Notes under the pieces: model-generated
The model's input: the letters and a program-made list of their open reading frames with translations, nothing else
Told to the model about the DNA's origin: nothing
Database searches by the model: none
Position numbers and translations under genes: made by a program
Shown: piece by piece, positions 17,755 to 26,404 of the stretch
How positions within the stretch are numbered: the first letter of the stretch is position 1
Layout: every line of letters begins with the position of its first letter
Assembly: GCA_036272055.1 (NCBI GenBank)
Contig: DATAZL010000131.1
Span: 62,001 to 126,000, forward strand
Length of the DNA stretch: 64,000 bases
Source: DASZVB01 sp036272055
GTDB lineage: Bacteria; Myxococcota_A; Polyangia; Polyangiales; Polyangiaceae
Direction of reading: 5' to 3'

Positions 17755-18273
17755 CTACTGGCTCTCACAGCCGCTGTCGTTGCGGTCGAGCATGAAGAGC
17801 GCGAACGCGCCGTGGTCCTTGGTGTTCGCCGGATCGGTCACCGGCTTGAGGAGACGCACCTCGACGTGGTTCGACTTGTAGAGCGACACGACGGCCATCA
17901 TCGTTCCGCGGCAGGTGGAGTCCACCCACGCTACGATGTTGTGGACCTGGCCGTCCTCGAAGGTGAACGTCGAGAGCGGGTCGTTGGCGAGCTCGCTCGT
18001 CACGAGGAGCTTCGCGCCGTCGAAGGTCGGAACGCCGGCGCAAGGGCCGCCGACGGCGTCGTTGCTCGTGATGGTTCCGGGCGTCGTCGTGAGCTCGCTC
18101 GTGTCGATCGTCAGGCGAAGGCCGAGACGGCGGTCGAAGCCGTTGGCGTCGGTCGGCGTCCTCACGAACGGCGAGTCGACGATTTGCCCGCAGTAGGCGG
18201 ACTTTCCCTTGGTGTCGAAGCGACTGAGCGTCTGACAGCCGAGCAATATCGGTATCGCCAGGAGGGCGAGCAA
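17755..18273 (-). CDS. Small lipoprotein upstream of tsaD
   Basis: An unrecognised 172-residue lipoprotein. The best start is a TTG at 18273, which gives the signal peptide MLALLAIPILLGC with a well-formed lipobox (L-L-G-C) and an AAAGG ribosome-binding site about eight bases upstream. No ATG or GTG would give a plausible signal peptide, because further upstream the frame enters the REP-like repeat block. The mature part contains paired Cys residues and a FALFMLDRNDSGCESQ C-terminus. It is probably exported and membrane-anchored. The stop lies two bases before the GTG of tsaD. No domain is recognised. Confidence 0.65.
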   Translation of the reverse strand: MLALLAIPILLGCQTLSRFDTKGKSAYCGQIVDSPFVRTPTDANGFDRRLGLRLTIDTSELTTTPGTITSNDAVGGPCAGVPTFDGAKLLVTSELANDPLSTFTFEDGQVHNIVAWVDSTCRGTMMAVVSLYKSNHVEVRLLKPVTDPANTKDHGAFALFMLDRNDSGCESQ

Positions 18274-18294
18274 GCAGGGGCCTTTACTTACAAA

Positions 18295-18412
18295 GGAGGG
18301 GGGCCTTAGCCCCCCGCAGCTTCGCCTTCGGCGAACTGCTCCCCCCGCCCGCCTTCGGCGGGCTCGCTTCGCTCGTCCCCCCGCCCGCCTTCGGCGGGCT
18401 CGCTTCGCTCGC
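18295..18412. repeat. REP-like palindromic block 3 with G/C-run hairpin
   Basis: The block starts with GGGGGGCCTTAGCCCCCC, which folds into a hairpin, followed by CGCAGCTTCGCCTTCGGCGAA and two copies of a unit containing CGCCCGCCTTCGGCGGGCTC and GCTTCGCTCG. It fills most of the 269-bp gap upstream of the small lipoprotein gene. Confidence 0.75.
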
Positions 18413-18454
18413 GTGGCGCGAACGCCGAACAAGTCGCGAGTCTTGCCGTGAACA

Positions 18455-18503
18455 GTTCCGCTTCTTTGATGCCTCAGGGACGAGGGAATCGTCGATGCGG
18501 AAC
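18455..18503 (-). repeat. Interspersed ~49-bp element, copy A
   Basis: On the minus strand the element begins GTTCCGCATCGACGATTCCC and ends CATCAAAGAAGCGGAAC. Its ends form a perfect 7-bp inverted repeat (GTTCCGC / GCGGAAC). Near-identical copies occur at 37747-37794 and 39846-39895, in each case with a REP-like block on the GCGGAAC side. Here the gap to the block is about 42 bp. Confidence 0.75.
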
Positions 18504-18542
18504 TCCTGACGCGAGACATCGGTCGTCCTTATACCGCCGGGG

Positions 18543-21500
18543 TCAGGTCTTTTGTGCGAGGAGCGTGCGCGCAAGCTCCCGCACGCGCGGCTCGGGGTCC
18601 TTCTCCGCCACCCGCGTCAGCGCGGCGCGTGCCTCCGGCAAGCGAGCGGCACCGAGGCCCTTCACCGCCGTTTCACGCACGAACGCGATGGGATCCCGCT
18701 CCGCGACCCGGGCGAGGACGGTGACCGCCGCTGCCGCCCGGGGCCCCGTCGCGAGCGCCGCGAGCGCCTCCGTCGCCTTGCCGCGCGCCGCCCAGACGTC
18801 GGCCTTTTCGGCGAGCACGGAGAGCGCGTCGAGGGCGCTCCCGTCGTCGGTCGACGCGAGCGCCACGAGCGCGCCACGCTGGACGAGCGGCTCCGGATCA
18901 CGGAGCGCCGCGACGACGGCGGCGCGCGCCTCCGGCTCCGGGCGCAGAGCGAGGACCCGTATCGCGCGCGCACGAACGTCCTCGGCGGGGTGCTTCGCGA
19001 GGGCGAGGAACGGCTCCACGAGGGCACGACCGACGCGCTCGAGCGCCGCCTCGCACGCTTTTCGTTGCTCCGGCGATGCCGCGTCGAGACGATCGGTGAG
19101 CGGCGCGAACGCCGGACGGCCCGCGCGCGCGAGGAGTGCGTCCGCGACGGCGCGCGCGCCCTCCGGACCTGCGCGCGCCGCGGTCGCGGCGGCATCGACG
19201 AGCTCCGGCACGAGCTCGATGGTCGCGTGCGCGCTCTCGTCGGGAGTGAACCCGGTCGGCCGGAGCCCGGTGAGCACTGCGCGGACGTCGACGCGCCCCT
19301 CGGGGATCGGCAGAGGATCACCCGCCGGCATGGAACGCCCGGTGACGAGCACCAGGGCGGCCGACGCCGCAGCGTCGCGCATCGTATCGTCGGCACTGAC
19401 GAGGCCCTCGGCGATGACGCGCTTCGCCGACTTCGCGTGGATCGCGGCGAGCCCGACGACCGCTGCGCCACGCAGCGACGGATCGGGCGCCTCCACCAGA
19501 CGGCCGAGCACGTCCTCGGCCGCATCTCCGCCGAGTGCACCGAGCGCGAACGCGGCCGCCGCGCGCGCGACCGGCTCCTGATCCGGCGCGGCCGCCATCG
19601 CCGAGAGCGTGCGAGCATCGGCGCGATTGCCGAGGAGCCCGAGGCCGATCGCGGCGAGGGCACGGACGCTCGGCGCGTCGCTCGCGAGCATCTCGACGAG
19701 GAGCGGGCGCGCGCGTGGGCTACGGAGCCGCGCGACGGACCACGCCGCGGCGATCGCGACGGTGTCGCTCTCGTCCACGCGGACGTTCCCTTGCGGCGCG
19801 ATCACGTCCTTCAATCGCGGCAAGATGGTGGGATCGGCGAGCGCTCCGACGGCGATCATGGCGCGGGTCCGGAGCTCCCCGTCGGCCTTGCCGGTCGCGA
19901 AGGCGAGGAGCGCCGGCGCGGCGCTGGCGTTCGAGATGTACGAGAGCAGCTCGACGGCCGTGCGCTGCTGAGAGTCACGATCGTCGGACAGAGCATCGAG
20001 GAGCGGCTTCACCGCGCGCTCTCCGATGCGCCGGAGGGCCTCCCTGGCGCTCGCGGCGCGCGCAGGGTCCGTCCCGCGCGCCTCGTGGACCAGCGCGAAC
20101 GCCATGTTTCCGTACACCTCGACGAGGAGGCGCCGGTACATCGGCCGTCCGGGGTTCCCGAGGGCGACCGGCAAGAGCTCGCGTTCGAGCGACTCGAGCG
20201 TGCCGCGGCCGAGGTTCACCTGCATCGAAAGCCGCGCTGCACGCGCGACGAGATCGTCATCGGGAGCGGCGCGCACCACGCGACGGAGCAGACGGTCGGC
20301 CTCGTCGAGATCGCCGCGCGTGAGGAGGAGCTCCGCGAGGTCGAAGTACACCGGGAAGAGCCGGTCGTTCTTGGCGAGGGCGAGCCGTAGCTCGGCAACG
20401 GCGTGATCGACGTCTTGCCGGCGGCGGTACATCTCGCCGAGCTTTTGATGACCGGCGGCGTCGTCGGGGCTGAGCTCGACGGCTTTCGACGCGTAGCGGA
20501 TCGCGTCGTCGTCGCGGTAGAGCTCGGCGGCGTACTGCGCCATGCGCTGGTAATATTCGCGCGCCCGTCGCGCATCGAGCTTCACGAGCCGGTCGAGCGT
20601 CGTGATCGCCGCGTCGAGCTTGTGCTGTGCCACGAGCGCACGTTCGAGACCGAGATACGCCTCCTCGTCCCCGGGAGCGTGCGCGACGATCGTCTGGAGC
20701 GTCCGCTCGGCATCGGCCGGACGGCGAAGGCGACCGTATACCTCGGCGAGGAGCCGTCCTGCCTCGAGGTCCGGCGGGTTCTGCGCGAGACGGCGCTCGA
20801 GCGGCCGCACGTAGTCGAGGAGCCGCTTGTCGAGGTCCCAGATCGTGACGATGTGCTGGCGCGCCTCGCGGGCAACGGCCTTGTCCGAGCCCGCCTCGCG
20901 CAGCATCTTCTCCCAGATCTTGCGGGCGGCTTCGTGCTGCTCGGAGCGCAGCGAGCCGGACGCCGACGTTCCCGTTCGCTCGAGGGCGAGCGCGAGGGCC
21001 TTCTGGTACTTCGAGTCGCGCGGCGCGAGCTCCGCCGCTTGCTTGAGGAGCGCGAGCGCGTCGTCGGGCATGTCGTGCTCGAGAAACACCTCGCCGAGCG
21101 CGTGGAGCGCCTTCGCGCGATCGGGGACGACGACGCGGATGCGGTTCCACACCTCGACGGCGCGCTTGGTGTCGCCCTGACGGTAGTAATGGTCGCCGAG
21201 ATCGACGAGGTGACGCGGATCGCTCCCGCCCGACTTGGCGAGCCGGTCGAGCAGACGCGTCGCGCGGTCGGTCTCGTCGATGCGCTCGTAGAAATCGACG
21301 AGCGCGGTGAGCGTCTCGTCGTCGCCCGCGGCCCGCCCTTCGAGCCGGGTGAGCTCGGCGAGCGCCTGCTTGCGATCGCCCCGCTGGATCAACGTCTCGA
21401 CGAGCCGGAACACGAGCTGCGGGTCGTGCGGCGACAGCGCGATGAGCTTCTGGTACTCGCTCACCGCCTCGTCGAGCTTGCCCTCGACCTGGAGGAGCTG

Positions 21501-22682
21501 GACGACCTTGAGACGCGTGGCGATGTCGTCCTTGCGGGCGAGCGCCTTCTGGTACGTCGCGAGGGCGTCGGCGACGCGACCGGTCTCCTCGTAGAGCGAC
21601 GCCAGGAGCGAGAGGCGCTCGAAGTCGTCGGGGTGCTCCTTCTCGAGCAGAGCGACGAGCTCACCGACGCCGCCGCGAGCGCGGTACACCTCGACCATCA
21701 CGTCGAGCACGTCGCGCCGGAGGCCGGATTGCGCTCCCGCGACGGCGAGCGCGCGGCGGAGCACCTCGACGGCTTCCGTCGCCTTGCCTTCGCGGGCCAG
21801 GGTCTGACCGAGGTCGCGCAGCGCGGGCCCGAGAGCGCGGTTGTCCCCGGCGAGTCCCTTGACGAGCTCGCGGTACTCGGCCTCCGCACGCTCGAGCTCG
21901 TTCCGCGCGAGGAGCTCGCGTCCGAGCTCTGCTCGCGCGAAGAACGAACCCTTCGCGCGCTGCACGATCTCGGCGTGATAGCGCTTCGCCGCGTCGTAAT
22001 CGTGAAGATCGAGGCAGAGCCCGACCAGCGTGTGCAGCAGCGCCTCGCGGTCGGCGTCGACGGTGACGAGCGCGCGCGCCGCTTCGAAGCGAGCGCGTGC
22101 ACCGGCCTTGTCGCCCTGCGCTTCCAGGAGACGACCGAGCGCGAGGATCGCCACCGGGTTCTTCGGGGCCTCGGCGATCGCCTTTTCATACGCCGCGACG
22201 GCCGCCGACGTCTGCGCGTCGTGGCGCAGCACGCCGGCGAGCGCGACCTGGGCCGCGTAGTGCTCACCACCGGCCTTGTCGGCGCGCGCGGTGAACTCCG
22301 CGACGAGCTTGTCGAGATTGCCGTCTCGACCTCGGTACAGATCGACGAGGCGTTCGAGCGGGAACGGCTCCCCTGGCCGCGCCAGGACGAGCGCCGTGTA
22401 ACGAGCGACGAGGACGTCGGGCTTCTCGGAGTCGGGACCGGCGTGGGGGGGCGCCGCGGCGTCCGGTGCTGGCGGCTTTGCCGATGACGGCGCGGTTCCA
22501 GTCGTGTCGCCGTGCGGCGTGGACGGGCGCGGAGTGCCCGCGGGCTTCGCGCCGCCGGGCTGGGCGGGCACCGGGTGCTTCCCTCTTCGCCCGAACGCAT
22601 TGAAGTCCGCCGACGCCTGGGACGCGGTCGAAAGAAACGCGACTCCGAGGAGCGCGGCGAGACGACGGGAAGCCGGACTCAC
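18543..22682 (-). CDS. Large exported TPR and HEAT-repeat protein
   Basis: A 1379-residue protein starting at a GTG with an N-terminal signal peptide (AALLGVAFLSTASQASA) and a Pro/Ala-rich linker to about residue 80. Residues ~80-830 are a long run of TPR-type repeats, for example AYEKAIAEAPKNPVAILALG and YQKALARKDD. From ~880 to the end the repeats change to HEAT/armadillo-like helix pairs, such as EALRRIGERAVKPLLDALSD, VRALAAIGLGLLGNRADART and VQRGALVALASTDDGSALDAL. Both halves are protein-binding solenoids and there is no catalytic motif. The protein is probably periplasmic or outer-membrane associated and could organise an envelope complex. It is divergent from the MscS-like channel gene. 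Length and repeat switch make it unusual; its partners are unknown. Confidence 0.75.
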   Translation of the reverse strand: MSPASRRLAALLGVAFLSTASQASADFNAFGRRGKHPVPAQPGGAKPAGTPRPSTPHGDTTGTAPSSAKPPAPDAAAPPHAGPDSEKPDVLVARYTALVLARPGEPFPLERLVDLYRGRDGNLDKLVAEFTARADKAGGEHYAAQVALAGVLRHDAQTSAAVAAYEKAIAEAPKNPVAILALGRLLEAQGDKAGARARFEAARALVTVDADREALLHTLVGLCLDLHDYDAAKRYHAEIVQRAKGSFFARAELGRELLARNELERAEAEYRELVKGLAGDNRALGPALRDLGQTLAREGKATEAVEVLRRALAVAGAQSGLRRDVLDVMVEVYRARGGVGELVALLEKEHPDDFERLSLLASLYEETGRVADALATYQKALARKDDIATRLKVVQLLQVEGKLDEAVSEYQKLIALSPHDPQLVFRLVETLIQRGDRKQALAELTRLEGRAAGDDETLTALVDFYERIDETDRATRLLDRLAKSGGSDPRHLVDLGDHYYRQGDTKRAVEVWNRIRVVVPDRAKALHALGEVFLEHDMPDDALALLKQAAELAPRDSKYQKALALALERTGTSASGSLRSEQHEAARKIWEKMLREAGSDKAVAREARQHIVTIWDLDKRLLDYVRPLERRLAQNPPDLEAGRLLAEVYGRLRRPADAERTLQTIVAHAPGDEEAYLGLERALVAQHKLDAAITTLDRLVKLDARRAREYYQRMAQYAAELYRDDDAIRYASKAVELSPDDAAGHQKLGEMYRRRQDVDHAVAELRLALAKNDRLFPVYFDLAELLLTRGDLDEADRLLRRVVRAAPDDDLVARAARLSMQVNLGRGTLESLERELLPVALGNPGRPMYRRLLVEVYGNMAFALVHEARGTDPARAASAREALRRIGERAVKPLLDALSDDRDSQQRTAVELLSYISNASAAPALLAFATGKADGELRTRAMIAVGALADPTILPRLKDVIAPQGNVRVDESDTVAIAAAWSVARLRSPRARPLLVEMLASDAPSVRALAAIGLGLLGNRADARTLSAMAAAPDQEPVARAAAAFALGALGGDAAEDVLGRLVEAPDPSLRGAAVVGLAAIHAKSAKRVIAEGLVSADDTMRDAAASAALVLVTGRSMPAGDPLPIPEGRVDVRAVLTGLRPTGFTPDESAHATIELVPELVDAAATAARAGPEGARAVADALLARAGRPAFAPLTDRLDAASPEQRKACEAALERVGRALVEPFLALAKHPAEDVRARAIRVLALRPEPEARAAVVAALRDPEPLVQRGALVALASTDDGSALDALSVLAEKADVWAARGKATEALAALATGPRAAAAVTVLARVAERDPIAFVRETAVKGLGAARLPEARAALTRVAEKDPEPRVRELARTLLAQKT

Positions 22683-22787
22683 CCGGGAAGACTACGACGG
22701 AGGTCACGGAAGGGCCAGAACCGCCCCGGCAACGGGCCAAACCGGCGAGACGGTACCGGCCGGACCGTGCTCTTATCCGAGTCTCGA

Positions 22788-24341
22788 ATGAGCATCGTCT
22801 ACGAGATCTTCGGAGAGCTCAGAGAAGACCGCACCGCGCTCGTCATCGTGGCGGCGCTGGTCCTGCTCGCGCTCGCGCGCTGGCTCTCGAACGCACACCG
22901 GGAGCGGCTGCGTAGCTCGTTCGTCCTGGTCCTCGTCCACGTCGTGCTCGTCCTCGTGGCAGGCGTCGTCCGGATCGGCGGCTCGTCTCTCTACAAGGAG
23001 ACGCGACTCGCGGCGTTCGTCGTCGCGACCCTCGGCTTCATCGGCATCCTCGCGACGCTGATCTTCGGCTCGATCTTGCCGCGCCTCCGGGTGAACGTCC
23101 CGAAGATCGTCCAGGACGTGATCGTCGCAGGCTCGTCTCTGGTGGCGGTATTCGTGCTCGCGTCGCGCGCTGGCCTGAACCTGTCCGGCCTCATCGCGAC
23201 CAGCGCCGTCCTCACGGCGGTCATCGGTCTCGCGTTCCAGGACACGCTGGGCAACATCGTCGGCGGTCTCGCCATCGAGCTCGACGACTCGGTCAGTGTC
23301 GGCGACTGGATCAAGGTGGGCGAGGTCGTGGGCAAGGTGAGCGAGATCCGGTGGCGTTACACCGCGATCGAGACGCGCAACTGGGAGACCGTGATCCTGC
23401 CGAATAGCATGCTCGTCAAAGGACAGGTGACGATCCTCGGGCGCCGCGAGGGCCAGCCCATCCAGTGGCGGCGCTACATCTACTTCAACGTCGATTTTCG
23501 TTACACGCCCGACGAGGTCATCGACATCGTCGAGAGCTCACTCCGCGGCACGACGATCGAGAACGTCGCCGCTCAGCCGCAACCGGAGTGCGTCCTCATG
23601 GAGCTCGACCAGAGCTTCGGACGGTATGCGGTCCGCTACTGGCTAACCGATCTGAGCCGGGACAACCGGACCGATAGCGTGATCCGCACCCGCATCTTCT
23701 ATGCCCTGAGGCGCGCCCGGGTGCCGCTCTCGATGCCCGCGCAGGCGGTCTTCGTCACCGAGGAGTCTTCGGAGCGCAAGCAGGAGAAGTCTCGTGTCGA
23801 TCAGGAGCAGCGACTCGACGCGCTCCGTCACGTCAGCATCTTCTCCGGACTGTCCGACGAAGAACGGGCGCTGCTCGCCGATCACCTGCACCGCGCGCCG
23901 TTCGCGCCGAAGGAGAGCATCACCCGCCAGGGCGCGATCGCACACTGGCTCTACATCATCATGACCGGCGAGGCGTCGGTCCGCGTCGCCGTGGACGGGG
24001 GCCGCGAGCAAGAGGTCGCGCGCCTCGGGGCCGGCGATTTCTTCGGCGAAATGAGCCTTCTGACGGGCGAGCGACGGTCGGCGACGGTCGTCGCGCTCAC
24101 CAGCGTCGAGTGCTACCGCCTCGACAAGAGCGCCTTCGAGGAGCTCATCGTGAAGCGGCCCGAGCTCACGGCGCAGATCGCCGATCTTCTCGCCAGGCGC
24201 CGGATGGAGCTCGGGGTGATCCGCGACGACCTCGGACACAAAGCGCAGCAGGATCGCCTGCGCCTGACCCAGAACGACATTCTGCAGAAGATCCGGAGCT
24301 TCTTCGGCCTCGACGAGAACGGACCGCCGCGAGGCAAGTAA
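22788..24341 (+). CDS. MscS-type channel with C-terminal cyclic-nucleotide-binding domain
   Basis: The ATG at 22788 gives 517 residues. Four hydrophobic helices occupy roughly residues 15-145. The fourth and the pore region have the MscS signature TAVIGLAFQDTLGNIVGGLA followed by D-S-V-x-V-G-D-W-I and the beta domain (WRYTAIETRNWETVILPNS). Residues ~345-460 form a cNMP-binding domain with GAIAHWLYIIMTGEASVRV, the phosphate-binding cassette-like GDFFGEMSLLTGERRSATVV, and ECYRLDK. This is the bCNG arrangement, MscS-superfamily channels proposed to be gated by cAMP or cGMP rather than only by tension. Its place is the inner membrane. The ligand is inferred from the R-R-S-A-T in the cassette. Confidence 0.85.
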   Translation: MSIVYEIFGELREDRTALVIVAALVLLALARWLSNAHRERLRSSFVLVLVHVVLVLVAGVVRIGGSSLYKETRLAAFVVATLGFIGILATLIFGSILPRLRVNVPKIVQDVIVAGSSLVAVFVLASRAGLNLSGLIATSAVLTAVIGLAFQDTLGNIVGGLAIELDDSVSVGDWIKVGEVVGKVSEIRWRYTAIETRNWETVILPNSMLVKGQVTILGRREGQPIQWRRYIYFNVDFRYTPDEVIDIVESSLRGTTIENVAAQPQPECVLMELDQSFGRYAVRYWLTDLSRDNRTDSVIRTRIFYALRRARVPLSMPAQAVFVTEESSERKQEKSRVDQEQRLDALRHVSIFSGLSDEERALLADHLHRAPFAPKESITRQGAIAHWLYIIMTGEASVRVAVDGGREQEVARLGAGDFFGEMSLLTGERRSATVVALTSVECYRLDKSAFEELIVKRPELTAQIADLLARRRMELGVIRDDLGHKAQQDRLRLTQNDILQKIRSFFGLDENGPPRGK

Positions 24342-24349
24342 CGCCGTGG

Positions 24350-24613
24350 TGATAGTCATGCACATGGAATCGCCATCAACGCCCGCACCTGTAGCGCCAC
24401 CCGACGTACCGCCCGCGCCCGACGCTCCGCCACCGCCGCCGGACGCGCCGCCACCCGGATTGCCCGACGCGCCCGCGCCCGAGGCGCCGCCGCCGCCGAG
24501 GCCCGACGTGCCGGCTCCCGATGCGCCGGAAGTGCCGCCGCCCAGCGCGCCGCCTGCAGAACCGCCGCTTCCCGGCGTGCCGCCCACGGTCGCGGCCGTG
24601 CCGTCACTGCCGC
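24350..24613 (-). pseudogene. Possible orphan Gly/Ser/Ala linker, remnant of a lipoprotein gene
   Basis: On the minus strand, between the end of the kinase fusion gene and the end of the channel gene, one frame encodes about 70 residues of low-complexity Gly/Ser/Ala/Thr sequence (GGGGASGAGASGNPGGGASG and similar). Intact lipoproteins elsewhere in this window (49980-51134 and 61649-63502) carry the same kind of linker between lipobox and folded domain. Here neither a lipobox nor a folded domain is attached; the frame runs into antisense of the channel gene. On the plus strand the same DNA gives a Pro-rich frame from 24346. A decayed lipoprotein gene is the best explanation, but an unrecognised short gene is possible. 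Confidence 0.35.
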
Positions 24614-26404
24614 TCAGGGAGCGCCGCGGGCCACGAGTCGCATCGCACCGTGCTGGAAGTCGGCCTTCAAGCGAACTTTGCCTTCGTAAGCGATCCGCGC
24701 GAGCCCTAGCCCTGCGGACGATCCCGCGTCGGTCGTGGCACATCGGGCTATCGCCGACGCGTACGCTTCTGCCGGATCGGCGCGCTCGAGCTCCGCGAGC
24801 ACGCCGAGCAGGGTGCCGACGTGCTCCTGCGAGCTCCGGTTCCAGACTGCGACCTCGAACTCGTGCGCGGTGCCATGCACGTCGACGTCGACGCGATCCT
24901 CTTCGGGCATGGCGTACTTGATGGCGTTCTCGACGAGCTCGTGCACGACGAGCTCGACCCTCTGCCCGACGACCACGTCGCGGTACGCCGCGCGAGCAAA
25001 GAAGCCGCACGACTCGCGCACCACGTCGAGCTGGCCCCACTCCTTCGGAACCCGGAGATGAAGCTCGGTCGGTCGATTCCCGTGCTCCGAAGGGACACTC
25101 GGCGGGAGCGACATCGGCTCGTCCGGCACATTCTTCAGGATCGTCTCGATGGAGGAGACGAGCTCCTTCACGTCGAAGGGCTTCTGTACCTGGGCGCGCC
25201 CGCATTTTTCGAGGAACGAGCTCGCCTCCACCGTGAATGCGCCGCCGGTCATGAAGATCATGCGCTCGGCGAAAGCCGGGGAGCGCCTCATTATCTCCCC
25301 GTAGAGCTCCATGCCGCTCATGTCCGGCATCATCAGATCGCACAGGATGACGTCCACCCGCGGACCTTGCGACAGCATGTTCAACGCGGAGCGGGCGTCG
25401 TTCATCACCTCGACGTCGTAGGACGTCTCGAGGACGCGGCGCGCGACGGTGAGGACTCCTGCGTCGTCATCGATGAGGAGCACGCGTGCGCTGCGCTTCC
25501 GCCGCGACGCGGTCGGTGCCGGCAGCGTTGTCCCCTCGTCCGCGGCGACGGTGGTCGTGGAACGGCTCTTCGGGAGCCGCACCTGGACGGTGGTGCCGAC
25601 GCCCTCCGAGCTCGTGATCTGGATCCGCCCATTCAAGGACTCGATGATGCTCCGGCTGATCGCGAGCCCGAGCCCGGTCCCCTCGCCCACCGGCTTGGTG
25701 GTGAAGAACGGCTCGAACACGCGCGCGAGGGCGCGCGGAGGAATGCCGCCACCGGTGTCGTTGATGTCGACGACCGCGTCGTCCCCCTCGGCGCGGAGCG
25801 CGATCGCGATCTCGTGACGGCGCGCGTCTCCCGGCGGGATCGCCTGCGCGGCGTTGAGGAGCAGATTGACGAACACCTGACAGATGCGCGGCACGTCCGC
25901 GTCCACGAGTGGGGACGCCGAGAAGTTACGGGTCAGCCGCGCGCGGTGACGGATGTGATTGTGCGTCTGTCGCACGGCGAGCTCGAGCGCCGTCTCGAGA
26001 TCGACGGGCTCGAGCTTCACCGGGCCCTGATGGCCGAGGCTCCGCATGTCCTGCACGATGCGCGCGATCCGTTCGGCCCCGCCGAGCGCCTCGCGGAGCG
26101 CGTCGAGGGTGTCCGGCTCGGCGATGCTCTCCTTTCGCGCGGTGACGTTGTCGAGCACGTGGCTCAGATTGCCGATCACGTACGTCAGCGGATTGTTCAG
26201 CTCGTGACCGATCGCAGCGGAGAGCGTTCCGAGCGTGGTGAGCCGATCGGCGAGCTCGAGCCGGGCTCGCTGTTCTTCCGGACCAACACGCGTCGAAGGA
26301 CACAGTGAGAGAGCAGACCTTGCCCCGTCGTTCGATGAACGGTCTTCGGAATCGATCCCCATTGAGCCAATATTCTGCGATCTCTCGCAGGCCGCTGCAA
26401 TCAC
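24614..26404 (-). CDS. Histidine kinase - receiver - HATPase fusion (hybrid signalling protein)
   Basis: A 596-residue cytoplasmic protein with three modules. Module 1 is a histidine kinase: His67 in GHELNNPLTYV, N box near 180-187, G1 DTGGGIP (~216), G2 GTGLGLAIS (~242). Module 2 (~307-422) is a receiver: acidic IDDDAG, phospho-acceptor Asp356 in CDLMMPDMSG, and Lys408 in QKPFD. Module 3 (~448-596) is a second, RsbW-like HATPase with VHELVENAIKYA and GLGLARIAYEGKV. It closely resembles the stand-alone proteins at 38237 and 39084. The GTG start overlaps the stop of the SpoIIE-type phosphatase gene by four bases (GTGA). It is probably the last gene of the hydrogenase operon and may turn a phosphorelay signal into a partner-switch output; that role is inferred. 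Confidence 0.88.
   Translation of the reverse strand: MIAAACERSQNIGSMGIDSEDRSSNDGARSALSLCPSTRVGPEEQRARLELADRLTTLGTLSAAIGHELNNPLTYVIGNLSHVLDNVTARKESIAEPDTLDALREALGGAERIARIVQDMRSLGHQGPVKLEPVDLETALELAVRQTHNHIRHRARLTRNFSASPLVDADVPRICQVFVNLLLNAAQAIPPGDARRHEIAIALRAEGDDAVVDINDTGGGIPPRALARVFEPFFTTKPVGEGTGLGLAISRSIIESLNGRIQITSSEGVGTTVQVRLPKSRSTTTVAADEGTTLPAPTASRRKRSARVLLIDDDAGVLTVARRVLETSYDVEVMNDARSALNMLSQGPRVDVILCDLMMPDMSGMELYGEIMRRSPAFAERMIFMTGGAFTVEASSFLEKCGRAQVQKPFDVKELVSSIETILKNVPDEPMSLPPSVPSEHGNRPTELHLRVPKEWGQLDVVRESCGFFARAAYRDVVVGQRVELVVHELVENAIKYAMPEEDRVDVDVHGTAHEFEVAVWNRSSQEHVGTLLGVLAELERADPAEAYASAIARCATTDAGSSAGLGLARIAYEGKVRLKADFQHGAMRLVARGAP

Noticed and set aside
24346..24921. A plus-strand Pro-rich reading frame
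   Set aside because: It is the complement of a Gly/Ser linker typical of this genome, it runs into the kinase gene in antisense, and no ribosome-binding site was seen.
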